Shown here piece after piece: positions 13,680-27,832 of a DNA stretch of 64,000 nucleotides. The number at the start of each line of letters is the position of its first letter. Positions within the stretch are counted from its first letter, which is position 1. The translations under genes and the position numbers were made by a program. The DNA is from Anoplopoma fimbria (Eukaryota; Chordata; Actinopteri; Perciformes; Anoplopomatidae). The stretch spans positions 11,618,976 to 11,682,975 of the forward strand of contig NC_072467.1 in assembly GCF_027596085.1 (NCBI RefSeq), written 5' to 3'. The notes under the pieces are model-generated. The model was not told where the DNA came from and ran no database searches. It saw nothing but the letters and a program-made list of their open reading frames with translations.

Positions 13680-13870
13680 GTTCCGCCATTATCAACACAA
13701 TCATAATCATAATTATCTTCATCATCTGTAAAGCAGACGACTGACTGAAAGCGGAGTGTCTCAAACTGCTCTGCAACCAGCAAGCAGAGATCACACAGGG
13801 TGTGTAAATACTTCTCCAAGCTATATGTAAAACATAAAAGTTTGCAGGGGGATTTAATTAGGGCCGCAAA
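13680..13870. promoter_or_regulatory. Candidate upstream element of cbln1
   Basis: Non-repetitive sequence 1.3 kb upstream of the cbln1 ATG, with AATCATAATCATAATTATC and GGATTTAATTAGGG motifs. It lies directly behind the simple-repeat cluster. Inference only. Confidence 0.2.
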
Positions 13871-14774
13871 CGTGCGCAAACAGTCATGGTTTAAGCATAG
13901 TGGTTTAAAAATAAATACCTAAATATCAGGAAACATCAGGGATCTTTGCTATGGTGGCAGCCGTAAAAGACACCTCAGGGAGGTGCAGCAATGCAGAAAG
14001 TGTGCCAAATGAGCACCACTGGGAACCAAAACCAACAGGGACACACAAACATGACGGGCAGCCTTTAAAGGAGTATTCCAGTGAAACAGTATTAAAACAA
14101 TGGTCCAATTTCATGCAGCAGAGGGCGAGAGGGGAGCAGAGGGTCAAGCTCCAAAAACGCTATACCCTACACTTCCCAACCTCGACAACATCTTTTCAAA
14201 CTTCGGTGGAAAATGTGTAGCATAGAAGCCTACTAAGAAGTTTATTCAATTGTTCTCACTCTTAATAAAGCTGCCTAACAAGAGCCACATGATTCGTCTC
14301 ATGCTACTGTTTTCACAGTGTCTGTGGTGAGCTCCATTAGTTGCGAGCCATCAAAGATTGCTTCATGCGGGTCAAGAGTGATCACTGTTTCTGACATAAA
14401 GTTCAGTCAAAAAGTGCAAGAAATTGGGATGTTATTGAGCAGATCTAGACATTAGCAATCAAACTTTTTTTACACAAAGTTTTTAGATGTGGGAGAATCT
14501 GCAGTTTTTGCTTGGAGTTACTCTGAAGGTAAAAACATAACATTGACCCGAAGAAGTAGGCTGACCAAAGGAAGTAACAGAAGAGAGAATATAATTCCTC
14601 TATGGTCTTTGCACAAAGCACAAAAAATGGATAACAATCTTGACGCTGCATACACATATATCAAACAATAATAAAAAAAAAGAAAGAATAAGTTCAATGT
14701 CAATGGAAGTCAATGGATAAAGAAAAAGTAAAATATGCACACTGTACAATACACAGTTGAAGAACGACTTCAGC

Positions 14775-15044
14775 ATCTGTTCTCAGTTTGTCCTCTTTCT
14801 CCTCAATTTATGCCTCCACTCATCCTCCTCTTTTGCATATTCTTTTTTTTCTTTTCACTCCTTGACACTCGTTTTTTCTCTTTTCATTGCTTTCTTTTTT
14901 TTGTTGTTGTTTTTGCTCCTTCCTTTTTGTCTCTCCATGTTGTTGTGTTTTGTTTCTTTATTTCTCCATCCCCCTTTCTCATCATTCTAGTGTTCCTTCT
15001 TCTTTTCTCTCTCCCTTTCGCTCCTCCTCCTCACTGTTTCCGTC

Positions 15045-15092
<48 letters not shown>

Positions 15093-15225
15093 ACAGGATC
15101 TCTCTCCATCACGGTTTCCTTCTCCTTCTTACCTTCCTCCTGTCTCTTCTCTCCCCGTCTTTGTCTTCCTCCCTCCCCTCTGCTGCTGTTTCCTTTCTCC
15201 CAGGGGTTTCCCTCAGCCTATAATA
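14775..15225. repeat. Pyrimidine-rich region with CT array
   Basis: A 450-base C/T-rich stretch including a pure CT array at 15050-15090. ORFs through it are low-complexity and not genes. Confidence 0.85.
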
Positions 15226-15298
15226 CAAGCTGACGGTGAATGACAGGCCAAAAGGACTTCTCTCAGATGCAGAGGATGCAGGGGACGAGCCACATCTA

Positions 15299-15305
<7 letters not shown>

Positions 15306-15340
<35 letters not shown>
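15306..15340. repeat. CT microsatellite
   Basis: Pure CT array of about 17 units. Confidence 0.97.
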
Positions 15341-15343
<3 letters not shown>

Positions 15344-15849
15344 ATACACAGGTGTTGTCACACATCCAAATCACCATTTCTTCTCTCCTTCTCACGACCA
15401 CGTTGCTATTTTGCAGACCACAATTTGTGTGTGTTTGTGTCTTAGCTGTCTGAGGTTGTCACAGGCGCACAGGGGGAACAGAGCTCATTGTTTCTCAGGG
15501 TGACACCAGCCTGACTGCAGTTTAACTGGACTGACAGACAGGAACAAGCTGCCACTACACACCCACTTTGTCCATGTGTCTCGGCGTGTGTTCCTTTGTC
15601 CGCCATTGGAAATGTGTGTGTGTGTGTGTGTGTATGTTGGTTTGTGCTCGTCAGAGATTAAGGAACGACCGTGGGGATCATATTCATCGCCTCTGGACCA
15701 CGAGGCCTGTCTTCTTTCCCCAACTGCCTGTCTGTCCACCTGCCAGCCTAATTACCTGTCTGTCTCTCATGCTCGTTTGTCTTTCTGTCTGTCTGTCCGT
15801 CTGTCTTTCTGCCTGCTGGCCGATGATGCTCTCTAGCCTCAGACTCTGA

Positions 15850-18382
15850 GGCTGCGCACTGCTGCCGTGACATTTAGGATGTGAGATCACCAAAGTTTTT
15901 CTTTTGGGGGGTAGAGAAGGATAGGAAGAAAAATGATCAAATCAAAGCTAATGTGAGGAAAAGACACATTCCTCTAATCCCAGTTATGAAGATCGCTTTA
16001 GGGAACTGTGCTGTGTACTTTGTAGAAAACTATGGCTTTGGTTAGTTGGCATATTGTCCGCAAAGAGTCCTATCCTGTTGTAATGTACTGCACAGAAACG
16101 TGCTGTCTGGAAGCGAATAAGGTGTGATTGCTGAAAGGAACTATTTCTATTCGCAGGTCTATTTTAGTCTTACGCATTGTATTATGCGTTGTTTGAGGTT
16201 ATTATTTCTATAGAAAACAAAGATACATGTAGGCGCATGTAGAATCATTACCTCAGCATAATTGTCAAATTACTTTTGATATTGTGCCACAGTGTCTGAG
16301 CCTGTCTACAAGAAAATTGGCTTTTTCCATGTCGTGCATTCAGTATTTATTCTATATGTCCCTTGGTGTCATTTCCCATTAGCCGTGCAGACACTGACTT
16401 GAAGCACAGAGTTGGTCCCTTAACTAAGTCATAGAGAGCGCTGCCTTACTTTAAAGTGAACAGTGTGAGGCTTCTCAAAATTTCAGATGTTCAACAGCTT
16501 CACTTTCTTCAGTAAAAAAAAAAAAGGATTTGACAGGTGAAGGGGCTCAATATTAACTAACCAAATTTCAGTTTGAATCAAGTTTTTGTTACACTTTATT
16601 CAGGCTGAGAATTAAAAAATAATTTTAAACAAATAATGTTCAAAATATACAACTAATCACAATTACGGATACAAATGTATCACACCTCCCACAGCGATTG
16701 TCTAATTAAAGATTACCAAACAAGTCTGGGCTGCAGCACTTCCAACATCTGGCTACAGTAGTCACATCGTCCCCACCTACTCACCTACGAGAAAGAGCTG
16801 AGCAAGTGAAACCTTCTGTACCCAACACACTGAGACAAACATCTCATGTAAAGGATTGGTAGTGAGCCATCAAACCTCTCTCAGTGGTCACGACCTAATG
16901 TTTTTGTTTACGTTTTCTTGGAACACCTTTAATAAGTTCGTCATACTCTTCCATTGTCTGGTAATAATATCTATTTATAATATATCTCTTAATACATTTA
17001 ACACATACAGAATATTGTAGTTTTACTCCAAAGGTCTTATCATGCACACTTACTTTAGAAGCTTTGTTGGATGTCTTGGTTGCACATATACTGTGTGAAA
17101 TATAAACAGTAAGCGTGTTACAACCAGGGAATAAGAAGTCGCTTGCTGGAAAATATGTTGGAAAATAGCTACCTGCTAAATACGCTAAAGTCTACCAGGA
17201 AGCAGCATTCCAACGTTACCTGCGATGCAAATTCCCTGCAGTTTACAGGACTGAATGATGCTGACTGGACAAAAAGAGACTCTTATTATGGACAATGTTA
17301 ATTCAGCCTGCATAAAATACTGGTTGCTGCTAGTGTCAGAATTAGGACTAGCTTACTGACTACAATATGAGCAGGATAAATAGAGATGCTAATTGCTGAT
17401 TCATTCTTGTGATGAGTTCACACCAGCCGCCACGCCAAATTGGGTCAAGCGCATAAAGTGTTGTCGCCAGAGGCCCCTTCTACTTTTCTTCGCGTCTACT
17501 TTCGGCTTGCTCAGACCACACATTCTTTATTTCTATTTAGCAGCAGTTATGTTTGTTTATGAAAATGCAAGACCCAAAATGTTTTTTTTTGTAGCTGGCT
17601 AGTAGGCTGCCTGCTTTAGCGCCTATCATAACTTTAAATTAATTTAAGCGTTCTCATGAATCATTGGTGCTGGAGGTTTGGTGGCGTAATGACTTCTTGC
17701 GCTCTCAGCTGTTTACAGGACTGCATGTTAAGCCAGTGATTTCACTCAGTAATAAGTTAGCTTTCTTTTTTTCCCCTTAAATGATAATACTTTTGAGACA
17801 ATTTGCAATTGGTCAGTCGTGGAAATGTCAGCAAAGATGAAGTCTACACAAAATGGCTTCATTTTATTTATTATGATTTTAGTATTTATAATGAAAGTAC
17901 ATAGTCTAAAGAAAATGTTCAGAGGTTGCCAAAACCAAAAAGAGGTGATATCAACCTTATTTGTACAATAATCAAGTTACATACAACCGGGTTTTCCAAA
18001 AACAACCAGGTTTCAAAAAACACATTTTGATTTGTGTTGATCTGCCGAGTTGGGATTTTTATTTTACTGATAACAAGGCCCGATTTTTGTGCTATATATT
18101 TTCCCAGAGTGTAAAACAATCAACCAAAAATAATCGTGTTAAGATCGGAAATGGACTTAAAAGTGCTACTTAAAGGTATCAAGTAAATTATAAATAGGTT
18201 GTGAAGAAAATGTGTAGTTAAAACTTCATGCCACGCACATAGTACATGCATACATATACTCAAACAGTTCCCCTCATGTACAAAGACACACACACACACA
18301 CACTGTGAAGAAAGAGAAATCAGAGGAGAAATCTCCTGTCCCACAGCAAAACAACACACCCACACATGCTTGCACACACACA

Positions 18383-18456
<74 letters not shown>

Positions 18457-19479
18457 GCTCCCAGGAAGACAGAGGCAGTCTTCCAGAACGAAGCGTGAAA
18501 AACACTCTCACATACACACACATACGCACACACAGCAAGTCAGGTAAGCACAGAGGGATCACGGTTAACCAGGCATCAGTGGGATGTTCTGTCTGGTGAA
18601 CGTTCGCTACCCTCCTGAGGCCCTCTGGTATGCGGTCTCAGAGTGTGTATGTGTATGTGTGTGTGTGTGTGTGTAGGTGGGTTCATGTGAGCATGCATTC
18701 TCATTGCGTCATACATTGCCTCGGTCTGTACAGTACGTTTTTTTCCTACTGTCTCAAAGAGATGGAAGCAGGAGGAATAAAAGCCTAATGCCCTCTGCTT
18801 CTAACAGCTAACTGCCCTCTTTTGATTCATTGGGGAGCTTTATCGCTGCTTTCCGATTGCTTGTATATGTCATACATCCCTGAGAAATGGGGGTGACTGT
18901 ACACAAAGAGAAAAGCAAAGAGGCAGAGGATGCAGTGGACCACTGGGACATTTCACAGCAAGCTTTTTTAGGAGTCATTGGCTGAGCAGGCAAGGAAGCA
19001 ATAGGCAAAATGGTGACTGATCCCAATTATTCAACAAGCCGATTGCCACACGCTCCTGTTTGCATGCATGGAACTGCGTGTTCCGCCTAATCCCAGTGGA
19101 GGCTGAGATAGTTGAGTTAAAATCACAAATGTTACATTCTGAAATCTTTAAATCTTTAATGGAGCCAACAGCAGCTAGATTATTCATGCCTTGAACTCAG
19201 GTAGGCTTATCTTGTATCTGGATCAAGCCAGACGGGGACCATGCCTATCAACCTGGAACACTCATATCTAAGTATATAGCTCTGAATGGCCGACTGGTGA
19301 AAAATATCTTAAGTGATTATGAAATATGAATTTGTACCTTTTATAACTTTGACAGGTCATTCTTGGCTTTGACAGTTCACAAGGTCCATTTAATCGCATC
19401 ATCTGGAGCTTTCGATTGTATCACACGGTCATGTTCTGCCAAAACGCTTTCACGCCCAACTCAAGCGATACTTGCGCAG
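15850..19479. other. Intergenic, little assignable
   Basis: AT-rich non-coding sequence upstream of cbln1. Apart from the CA arrays near 18.3-18.45 kb I see nothing supportable. Confidence 0.6.
18283..18453. repeat. CA microsatellites
   Basis: A short CA array at 18283-18303 and a long one at 18372-18453. Confidence 0.96.
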
Positions 19480-19720
19480 TGGCCCTAAGCTTTAAACTAT
19501 GACGACCTAGTACCCTTCTAGGGTCAGTTTTGGACGTGTCAGGGATGGCGTGTCGGTTTTCCACTTGTTACATGCATTTCTTTCAGAATAATCTTCACAG
19601 GAAGTTGAGTAAACAAAACCACTTAGTTAGGTTTAGGGGAAGAGCGTGGTTGATGTCAACTTGACTGACTAACGACTCACGTAACTACAGAATGACTTAA
19701 TTAGACCTACAGGGTCTCTT
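19480..19720. repeat. Dispersed repeat copy related to 53.6-53.9 kb
   Basis: Shares AACAAAACCACTTAGTTAG with the 53.6 kb repeat, with similar sequence after it (GGTTTAGGGG and a GACTCACGTAACTACA end). No ORF. Confidence 0.45.
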
Positions 19721-19879
19721 ACCAAGCATCGTTTTTTTGGGAGCATAACAACTACTTTTGCACGAGTATATTTATAGATGAATGTACAACAGTTCTAACT
19801 TGTTAATATATGTCGAACAACTTTATTACATTATGTTGTAATTACAAATACAGAAAATGTATTCTACCCATCCCAATTT

Positions 19880-20315
19880 TGATCCTTTACTTAAGTAAAA
19901 CGAGCAATACTGCATTATCAAATATATGCAAGTAAAGGTCTTGCATTAAATGTTTGAATTAAGTAACATTATATAAGTATAGAGGCAAAATGCACTGAAG
20001 ATAAATTGCCTTTCCGAGTGTTTTGGTCAGTGTGCTTTTACTGTCTTTGTTACAGTATGTTATTGGATTATTATTATTGATGAGATAATGTTAAGGATCA
20101 TTTTGTTGGTCAAGATGGAGAAAAATGTAACAAACTTTTCTGCTCTTTTGTTGCTTAGTCCTTAAAAATGCATCAAATTTGATAAACTGATGATAGTTTT
20201 TTGTGTAAAAATGTAACTCTGATAAATATAGTGGAGTAAAAAGTACAATATTCCACTCAGAATTGCTATTGAGTTGAAGCATAAAGTAGTATAAAATAGA
20301 AATACTCAGGTAAGT
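19880..20315. mobile_element. hAT-like non-autonomous repeat, partial
   Basis: Contains a set of strings known from a very common teleost repeat: TTACTTAAGTAAAA at one end, then GTAAAGGTCTTGCATTAAAT, TAGTGGAGTAAAAAGTACAA, GAAATACTCAGGTAAGTA. The complete family has CAGTGGTGGAAAGTAAC-type ends, which are degraded here. The class is from recall. Confidence 0.55.
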
Positions 20316-20459
20316 ATAATATAAGAAGGAAGAAAAAAGACAGAGTCTATTTGTCGAAAAAATATTTTCTCTGCTGACCTTTTTGCAAAACATTGCACAG
20401 TATCATAGATTTTTCCTGTTTTTATTGATGTATCAGCATTGTGATGTTCTGATGCAGCA

Positions 20460-20640
20460 GGGTGGCACAAATCTAATCGGTTGCTTATTATATAGTTGTC
20501 CTGGCATTAGATTAATTACCATTCGCTCTATATGCTCTATTTATAGGCGTATTTTTGAAGTGGGGCTGTCATTAAGTGAATTATCTCCTGTCAGCGCATC
20601 CAGCACTTCTGTTGAAATAATCAAATTAGATATGTAAAGT
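20460..20640. promoter_or_regulatory. Candidate conserved non-coding element
   Basis: Non-repetitive, with TTAGATTAATTACCATTCGC, CTGTCATTAAGTGAATTATC and AATAATCAAATTAGA, all homeodomain-like cores. About 8 kb upstream of cbln1. Inference only. Confidence 0.25.
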
Positions 20641-21059
20641 GCAGTCTATAATCTCATTTTCTAAACCTGATTACATTTTGTTGACAGGACATTGGTTGGT
20701 CTGATGGTTGCTGGGTTTGACAGTCTAGTGCACCGCAAGGTTGTCACGTCCTATAAAAAATAGTCCTCTATTTGCTGAGTAGTTTTCAGGACCATTGGAC
20801 CAACAGAACAACCTGAAACAGTTGCTTGATTGTAGTACCTAGGGCTAGTCTAGTAGAAAAGTATTTCCCGCTAGAGTTGAACTGTAATTTATATGACAGC
20901 TGGAAGGGTTTATAAGCCAGACAAGTTCAACAGACAAATGGAAATTTACAGGTTTAATCACAACTATATTTCTAAAGAAAACGTAAGAAGGCAGCGTGCC
21001 AGGTCCTTGTTAATCTTTACAGAGGAGCAATGGAAAACATACTGTCTGGAAAAATTACA

Positions 21060-21350
21060 AACTGGCATGGGATGTGTACGGTACAGGACAAGAGGGCTCT
21101 ATGGCTGGTTTAATGTAACCACCCAGAACATCATTGGTACCCAACTACTGAGCATAAGTGATATTGGTGAGAATAGGTGCCTGCAAAGAATTTAAGAGAT
21201 ATTAAAAAATCCAACCCAAGGCACAACCTGTTCACTCTGCAACGCTGCCTTCTGGCAAGAGACACAGAAGTATAAGGTGCCATACCACCAGACTTCAGAG
21301 CATCTTCTCTCCTCAGGCTGTGAGGCTCCTAATTTAAGTCAGACGGGGCA
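21060..21350 (+). mobile_element. Degraded CR1/L2-type LINE 3' fragment
   Basis: The plus-strand sequence resembles the C-terminal end of an L2/CR1-type RT. IIGTQLLSISDI lies near 21130-21165. Then a stretch follows in which CTGCCTTCTGGCAAGAGA, then ACCACCAGACT and CTCAGGCTGTGAGGCTCCT correspond to the LLPSGRRY and PQAVRLLN regions. Frames are broken. Only this remnant is left. Confidence 0.6.
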
Positions 21351-24300
21351 ACAAACAGTCAGACGATCCCATAGGTTGGGGTACCCAACTTGATGCCAAC
21401 AAGCACCTGCATGGAGCTAATGAGTCAGTCGCAGGGCATGTTCTAAAAAAAACATGAGTCAAACGGTAGAGTTTGGTCTGGCACTGTACATTTGCTGTTT
21501 TTTTCTGGCTGCGGAGAGTTGAAAAATGTTCAACTTTGGGTAAACCGCTGCGCTCATTACTGTCACTTTTTACCCATGCTGTCCAATCATAGTTGAGGAG
21601 TGACAAGTCAAATACTATTAACAACCGTCACATCCTACATGTAGAGGTGCTGAACAACAGCGAGATGTTTCTTCAGCCACAAAATCTCATTCACCCTCAA
21701 AGACAGGAGAGTCCGTCCTCTCTTCCTTTGTGCTTCAGCCCTCCCTTCATTCAGAGCAAGGGCCAGAGTATAACCTACTCTACCTTGTCCGTATACTTTT
21801 AATTCTACGTATATTCCATATCATAGCAACCAGACGCAACCAAAGCATCTCAGCAGAAAAAAAAGCAGCGCCTCCAAAGCGCTCTCAAAAGCTCCCTATC
21901 CTAATATACGCAGCCTATTAAGTTCAATATTCATTATTTAAAGGTAAACCTAGGTAACATATATTATAGTTTATACCTAACAAGTAGCCCTCCACATTAC
22001 TATCTATCCTTCGGGTAGCCCTCAGTCTCAGAAAGGTTGGTAAACCATGTTGTAAAGGTTAAGGTGGAGTAAACAACATTGCCATATCAACTAAGAAGGT
22101 GATAATATGTCAGTGTTTGATATTGTTTCTGCTATCCTTGGGTGGCAAGAACATCTGTTAATGCAGGTTGAAGTGAGCCAATAGTTCAGCATTTTAGGAT
22201 TAAACCGTTTTGTATACAGTGTGCAATTTTGAGTTGTATGTCTACCTAACGAGTGGGTTAGTGGATTCTTCTTGTGTTTTTGGTTATAGGGGGCTTAGTT
22301 AATGTATGATGTAACATTTTTTGGAACATGTTTTTTATTTGTCATCCTGTAGCTGTGGTTCTTTTCACCTTCCAGAGAGCACTCAGCAGAAACAAGCAAC
22401 AAATTCCCTAGGAAATCTGCCATTAATATTACATGATATCCATCTACTATCAACAACAAAGTAAAACCACTCAGAGCAGGCATACTTAATATCTGAAACT
22501 TTGTCTTGAGTGCATATGTTTTCTCTCTATGTTTAGAAGGCAAATGAAAAGTCTAGCCTGGGTTGCAGCCTGATTTGATCTGGAATGAAAGGTTTTTCTG
22601 ACTTGTAGATTTAGGAGTGCGTTAGCCATTGGATAAACCCCCACAACTTTAGTCCAGTCCACTTAATTGCTTAGGATCACCCGAGGGTAATTTATATTAG
22701 TTCAGATGAAAACATGTTTCAGCACATTATGTGGTTGAGACATGACTCATGCTGAGATGCCCCTCCGTGCACTCAGAGTAAAACATGGCTCAACATCTTT
22801 CACGCTGTGTGTCCATCAGTGGCAAACAGAGAAAAAGCGACTCAATGTCAAGGGAATTAGTAATCCTTTTACAGTTTCATAGCTTTAGTATTTAAATAAA
22901 CCTCATTCTTAATGCGTTCTTCATAAAAATAGAAAAAAAGTCATTTCTCAAACAAATTCAGATGCATTTCTTTTTATCATAAATGATGGCTCATTCTGTA
23001 GAAACACATTTTAAATCAACTATCAAACATCTTAGTTGCCTAAAAACCTGATGACCAATTATAATACTGATGGACTCTGAGGTTCAGTCCAAGAAATCTG
23101 ATTGAAATTGCTAGAACTACATCTATCCCAAGGTAAATCCACATCTTATGAATTCATGGTACACATGATGCAAATGCGCAGCTATAAATCACCAAGTAAA
23201 ATTATTATGTATACTGCATCACAACATGAAATACATCCTCCATTCTGCCTTGTATAGATGACTAATGTCAAACAATAACCACATTAAGGGATTGATCACT
23301 TCATCATAGAACATGTTTATAATTTCCACTCTTTGGAGATCCAGTCTTTCCCTTTATTAGCGTCCTGCCTCAAGTGAATACACATCCTCATCCTCCATTA
23401 TTCACCAGAAGATGTCCTTGTCACCCAAACTTGTGATCTTTCTTGACAATATACATGCTTTGACCCCCAAAGTCTCTGGGGACGAGCTCAGATCCCTTAA
23501 AGGTTTCCTCCCCCTCAGGTGAGCATGGCTTTCCCCATCCTCTATTGGAGACCAACAGTTGACCTCATCGATGTGTTCAGGAATCTTCTGGTCTTTCTTG
23601 GTCTCAGATGTCTTTTGACTACACTTTTGAAATAATGCCCTTGCAGCTTATGAAGTGAGAAGGGATGGTTTTATTTTTCATAACAGACCAAAGGCTGTTT
23701 TTACCAAAGATGTCTGGAACCTACTCGTCCATTTTGGTGTTGGACGTCCCTTTACATCCTCCTACTGAAGCTCTATTGAAGGTCAAGAGGCGTCTGGGCA
23801 TCACACGCCTCTAACCACTTTATGGGCTTCCTACTGTGAGCTCGAATTGCTTGGTCTTCCACCAGGGCACAGAAACCATCTTCATGTTGTCTTTGAGGTT
23901 TTTCATCTCTCTTACAACTCATACGCTTCAGTCCATCTTTCACAGGAAGTATGAGGAGTAGCGTGGCATTTGTCAGGGTGGTTGTGATAATCTAGCAGAT
24001 TGTTTGGCTGCTCGTCATATTTGATGATTTAGTCATTCAGTGCTGTTTACAATTCAAATGTTAATTATCATTTATTCCCTCATATCTGTAAATTATGTGA
24101 AGAGTAAGGTAACACAGCAGCAATGAGATCATTGGATCTGATTTGCAGTGTTGGAGAAATGTCAGAGGAGGATGTCTGGTTTTGACCTTTCCCTTTTTCT
24201 CTAATTCTCACTCATATCCCCAGTGCATACAAAATAAAACTCAATTTCCCACAATTCGACCCCTTTGTGTGTCACGCTAATAGACTGAAGTAACCTGATA

Positions 24301-24949
24301 GTAGTAGTGGCGTATAAAGAGAAACACTCACCTTGACTCTCCTCTCTCACACCTATCTGATTAGCTGTCATCACCCCTTTCTTTCAGTCTTTATCTCTTT
24401 GTCTTTGAGCCTCTTCACGTTACTCCATTCCTCTCTTTATGACCCTAGGTCTCTATAACTCTAACTCTTGCTCACACCGTCTTTTAAATTTCCTAATACA
24501 CAGTCTCTTTGTAGTTCCCCTACTTTGTGTTAATCCCTCTTCAAAAGTCCAAATTTTATTCTAAGAATTAGAATTAATACAGTGCTACCACAGTCTGGAG
24601 CTCATACATACAGGGGATGTGAGGGAGGTTACAGATGGGAAGAGGAATAAGATAATGAATAAAAAAACAAGTGGGGAGGGAGGTGGGAAGAGGCAGAATA
24701 ATAATTTACCAGTACTCGCAGTAGAGATCTTCTGTGGGGCTTTTTATTTTTACTACCAGATGCATATGGCTCTCAAGTGTTGTGCTTGCATGTAAGTGTG
24801 TGTGTTTGTGTGCATCTACTGGCTATATGTCTCCTGTGTACACACTCAGCCTTGTGAACAATAAGAAACCTCCGTAAACTAACAGCCCAAAAATTAAACC
24901 TTCACCCGATATTGTCCCCATGGCCTTTACTGTTAACAAACACACCAAC

Positions 24950-24950
24950 C

Positions 24951-25020
<70 letters not shown>
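24950..25020. repeat. CA microsatellite
   Basis: About 35 AC units. Faces a TG array 280 bases away. Confidence 0.97.
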
Positions 25021-25021
<1 letters not shown>

Positions 25022-25295
25022 TGGAACATTAATGCCCATTCAGGCCAGGTACATGGAGCTTGCCACCCACACAAAAAGAGTGCAACTAAAACTGGAGGCA
25101 TACATTCAAACTGTGACTTCTGCAGCCCTTATAAGTCTATCTTATAATTGTTATACTGCATACACAAGTATGTGTAAAGTAAATTTTGGAACACACAATA
25201 TTGGGTAACAGTGTGACTGTGATATTTCTTTAGTTTCGAGTGAAGGAGTATATACATTTTGTGTAGGATCTGTTTTTGTGTGTTTGTGTGTGTGT

Positions 25296-25297
25296 CT

Positions 25298-25388
<91 letters not shown>

Positions 25389-25396
25389 TGTGTGTG
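25296..25396. repeat. TG microsatellite
   Basis: About 45 TG units with a few interruptions at the ends. Confidence 0.97.
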
Positions 25397-27427
25397 GTGT
25401 GTTTCTGTGTGTGGTCTGTGTAAGGTGTATGTAATAAAGGTTTTCATTTGGTTATGGGGCTGCAGAAGGGCCGTCCAGAGAAGCCTTATATTGGATAGGC
25501 TGTGTGTCTGAGGAGAATGGGAAATAACATCAGCCGTCAGGAGAGGAAAAGGTGAAAAATAACCTGTCATCACTTCTCCCTCATTTTCTCTCTCTATCTC
25601 ATCCCCTACTTGCTAGCTGTCCTCCCTTTCACCTTTGTAGCGTTCCCTCTCTAGCTCACTGGTTCATAGCTTTTCTCGTTTCTCTATTGTCCCTCATTGC
25701 TTGTTGCATAGTGCCTCTTTTTCTCTTTATATGGAGGATTATTGATGACAAAACGAAGGAGTAAACACAAGTCAAATTCAAGCGGAAATCATGTGACCAT
25801 GTTGAGATTTGTGTGGGCCCAGGGATTGATTTGTGAGGAAAACTGAAATGTGCTCCTGTTGTTTGCAAGCCACTGGGATCATGGTTAAATATTACAAGAT
25901 TATGGTTAATGTCGATTGAAGTTATCGTTTAAAAAAGAAAAGGCTGACTGTCAGTATCGATATGCAAACAGCCATCTCTCAGGTTCAAGTTGCAGGTTTT
26001 TGTCAAACTTCTTCCGTCTTTGTTCCTAACGGATGAGAGTCATAATTTACTTGGTAGCTACAGGTCCTTGTCAGGTAGACATAAAGATAGGGGTTTGAGC
26101 AAATGCCAAATGCCAAATTTGAACTTTAAAATTTAAAAAAATGTACATTGTTTAAAAAAATAAAAAGATATTACCAAACTGGTTAAGCCTCTAGGGGCCC
26201 GACAAGCACCAGACTTACTATGTATCAACAGATTTGAGCAGATTTAATTGAACACAAAAGGGCATATAATATTGACTAGCATGATAAATCTCATTGATCT
26301 TGAGACCCTGAAGCTGAACTGAACTCTAGGAGCAAAATATGTGTTGTCACACTACTTAGCTTTTCAGACTGATAACTTATTAGTTTAGTCATTAAACTTC
26401 CATAGATTTCCTCTCTTTTTCTCTAAACCTATATCTGTTTTCCTTCCCCTTGGATTTTTACTCTCCCCTGAAAGAACAGAATGTGAAGCAAATCTGTGCG
26501 TTTGTTAAAGAAGAGGACCAGCGAACACACACAAAACCCTATCACAAAGGATGAAAGATGATTAAAGGTGAGAGGGTTAAAGTGTAGACGACCAAGCGTC
26601 TGTTAGCATGACAGTTGGAAGGCGGGGGAAAGATAGGACTTGCGAGACGAGTGTGAGAGCGGGAGCGAGGGTGGTAAATTGAAAGAAAAAATGTGGGAGA
26701 GGTGAGAAAAACCAAGATATATATATAGCTGTAAGGCAGGTGCAGCTTTGATGCAGAGTGATCATGGTGGAGGAATTGTTTTGTGAAATGTGTACTGTAT
26801 GTGAAGAGTATCCAGCTGCATATGAAATATGTGACACAACGACTATAATTATTTCATTAATTGAAGGATTGATCAGCTGATTGATTCACTGTCCATTGAA
26901 CAAACATATGGCAGACAGGGAGAGCTATGAAACTTTAACTTAACACGCACACAGTACAGCCGTTTGTTGTCAGAAATAGATTTATTTTTTGCTCTGATCA
27001 ACTGTTCCGAACAGCTTTTTTCATGATGTAAATTTTCTAAAGTCCTAGGAGATGTGTGAAGTGGGCAGGCATCGAGAAAACGGCCAGAACAAAAATAGAC
27101 CAACTCCTTTGCCATAAGCTGCTGAGAAGAGTGATTTAAATAGATTTGAATGGGAGGTGTAAAGTGGGCGGTCAGTGAAAACACTTGTGTTCACCATAGG
27201 AAGTCAGACATGTTGGAGAACATTTGGTATGCAGCACACCCAGAAGACGAAATATGTCACTGTGGCCAACAAGTAGTGGATGCTCATTTTTCTCAGAAGA
27301 GTGTGAATCTGCCTCACAGACAGCAGGTGATGTGTTCAATTCTAACAAGGTGAGTAGGACACAAGACTGTTTTGCATCTCTGTTTTTCTAAATGAAAATC
27401 CTGTCAGGTCACAGTGTCTTTTCTCTA

Positions 27428-27549
<122 letters not shown>

Positions 27550-27735
27550 AGAGGATGGGGTTTCTTACATTCATTTTTTTGATTGCATGTGTGTGCCTGT
27601 TTTAATGTTTGTTGCAGCTGTGTGCAAATATCAGAGAGGCGTGAGGTGATGTGTTGACTCTGAAGATCGATGGTTGATCTCTCAGGAAGAGGAAAAGGCC
27701 AATCTTGTACCGTAATAACACTGGCACACTACACT

Positions 27736-27738
<3 letters not shown>

Positions 27739-27831
<93 letters not shown>
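27739..27831. repeat. GT microsatellite
   Basis: About 46 pure GT units. Confidence 0.97.
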
Positions 27832-27832
<1 letters not shown>

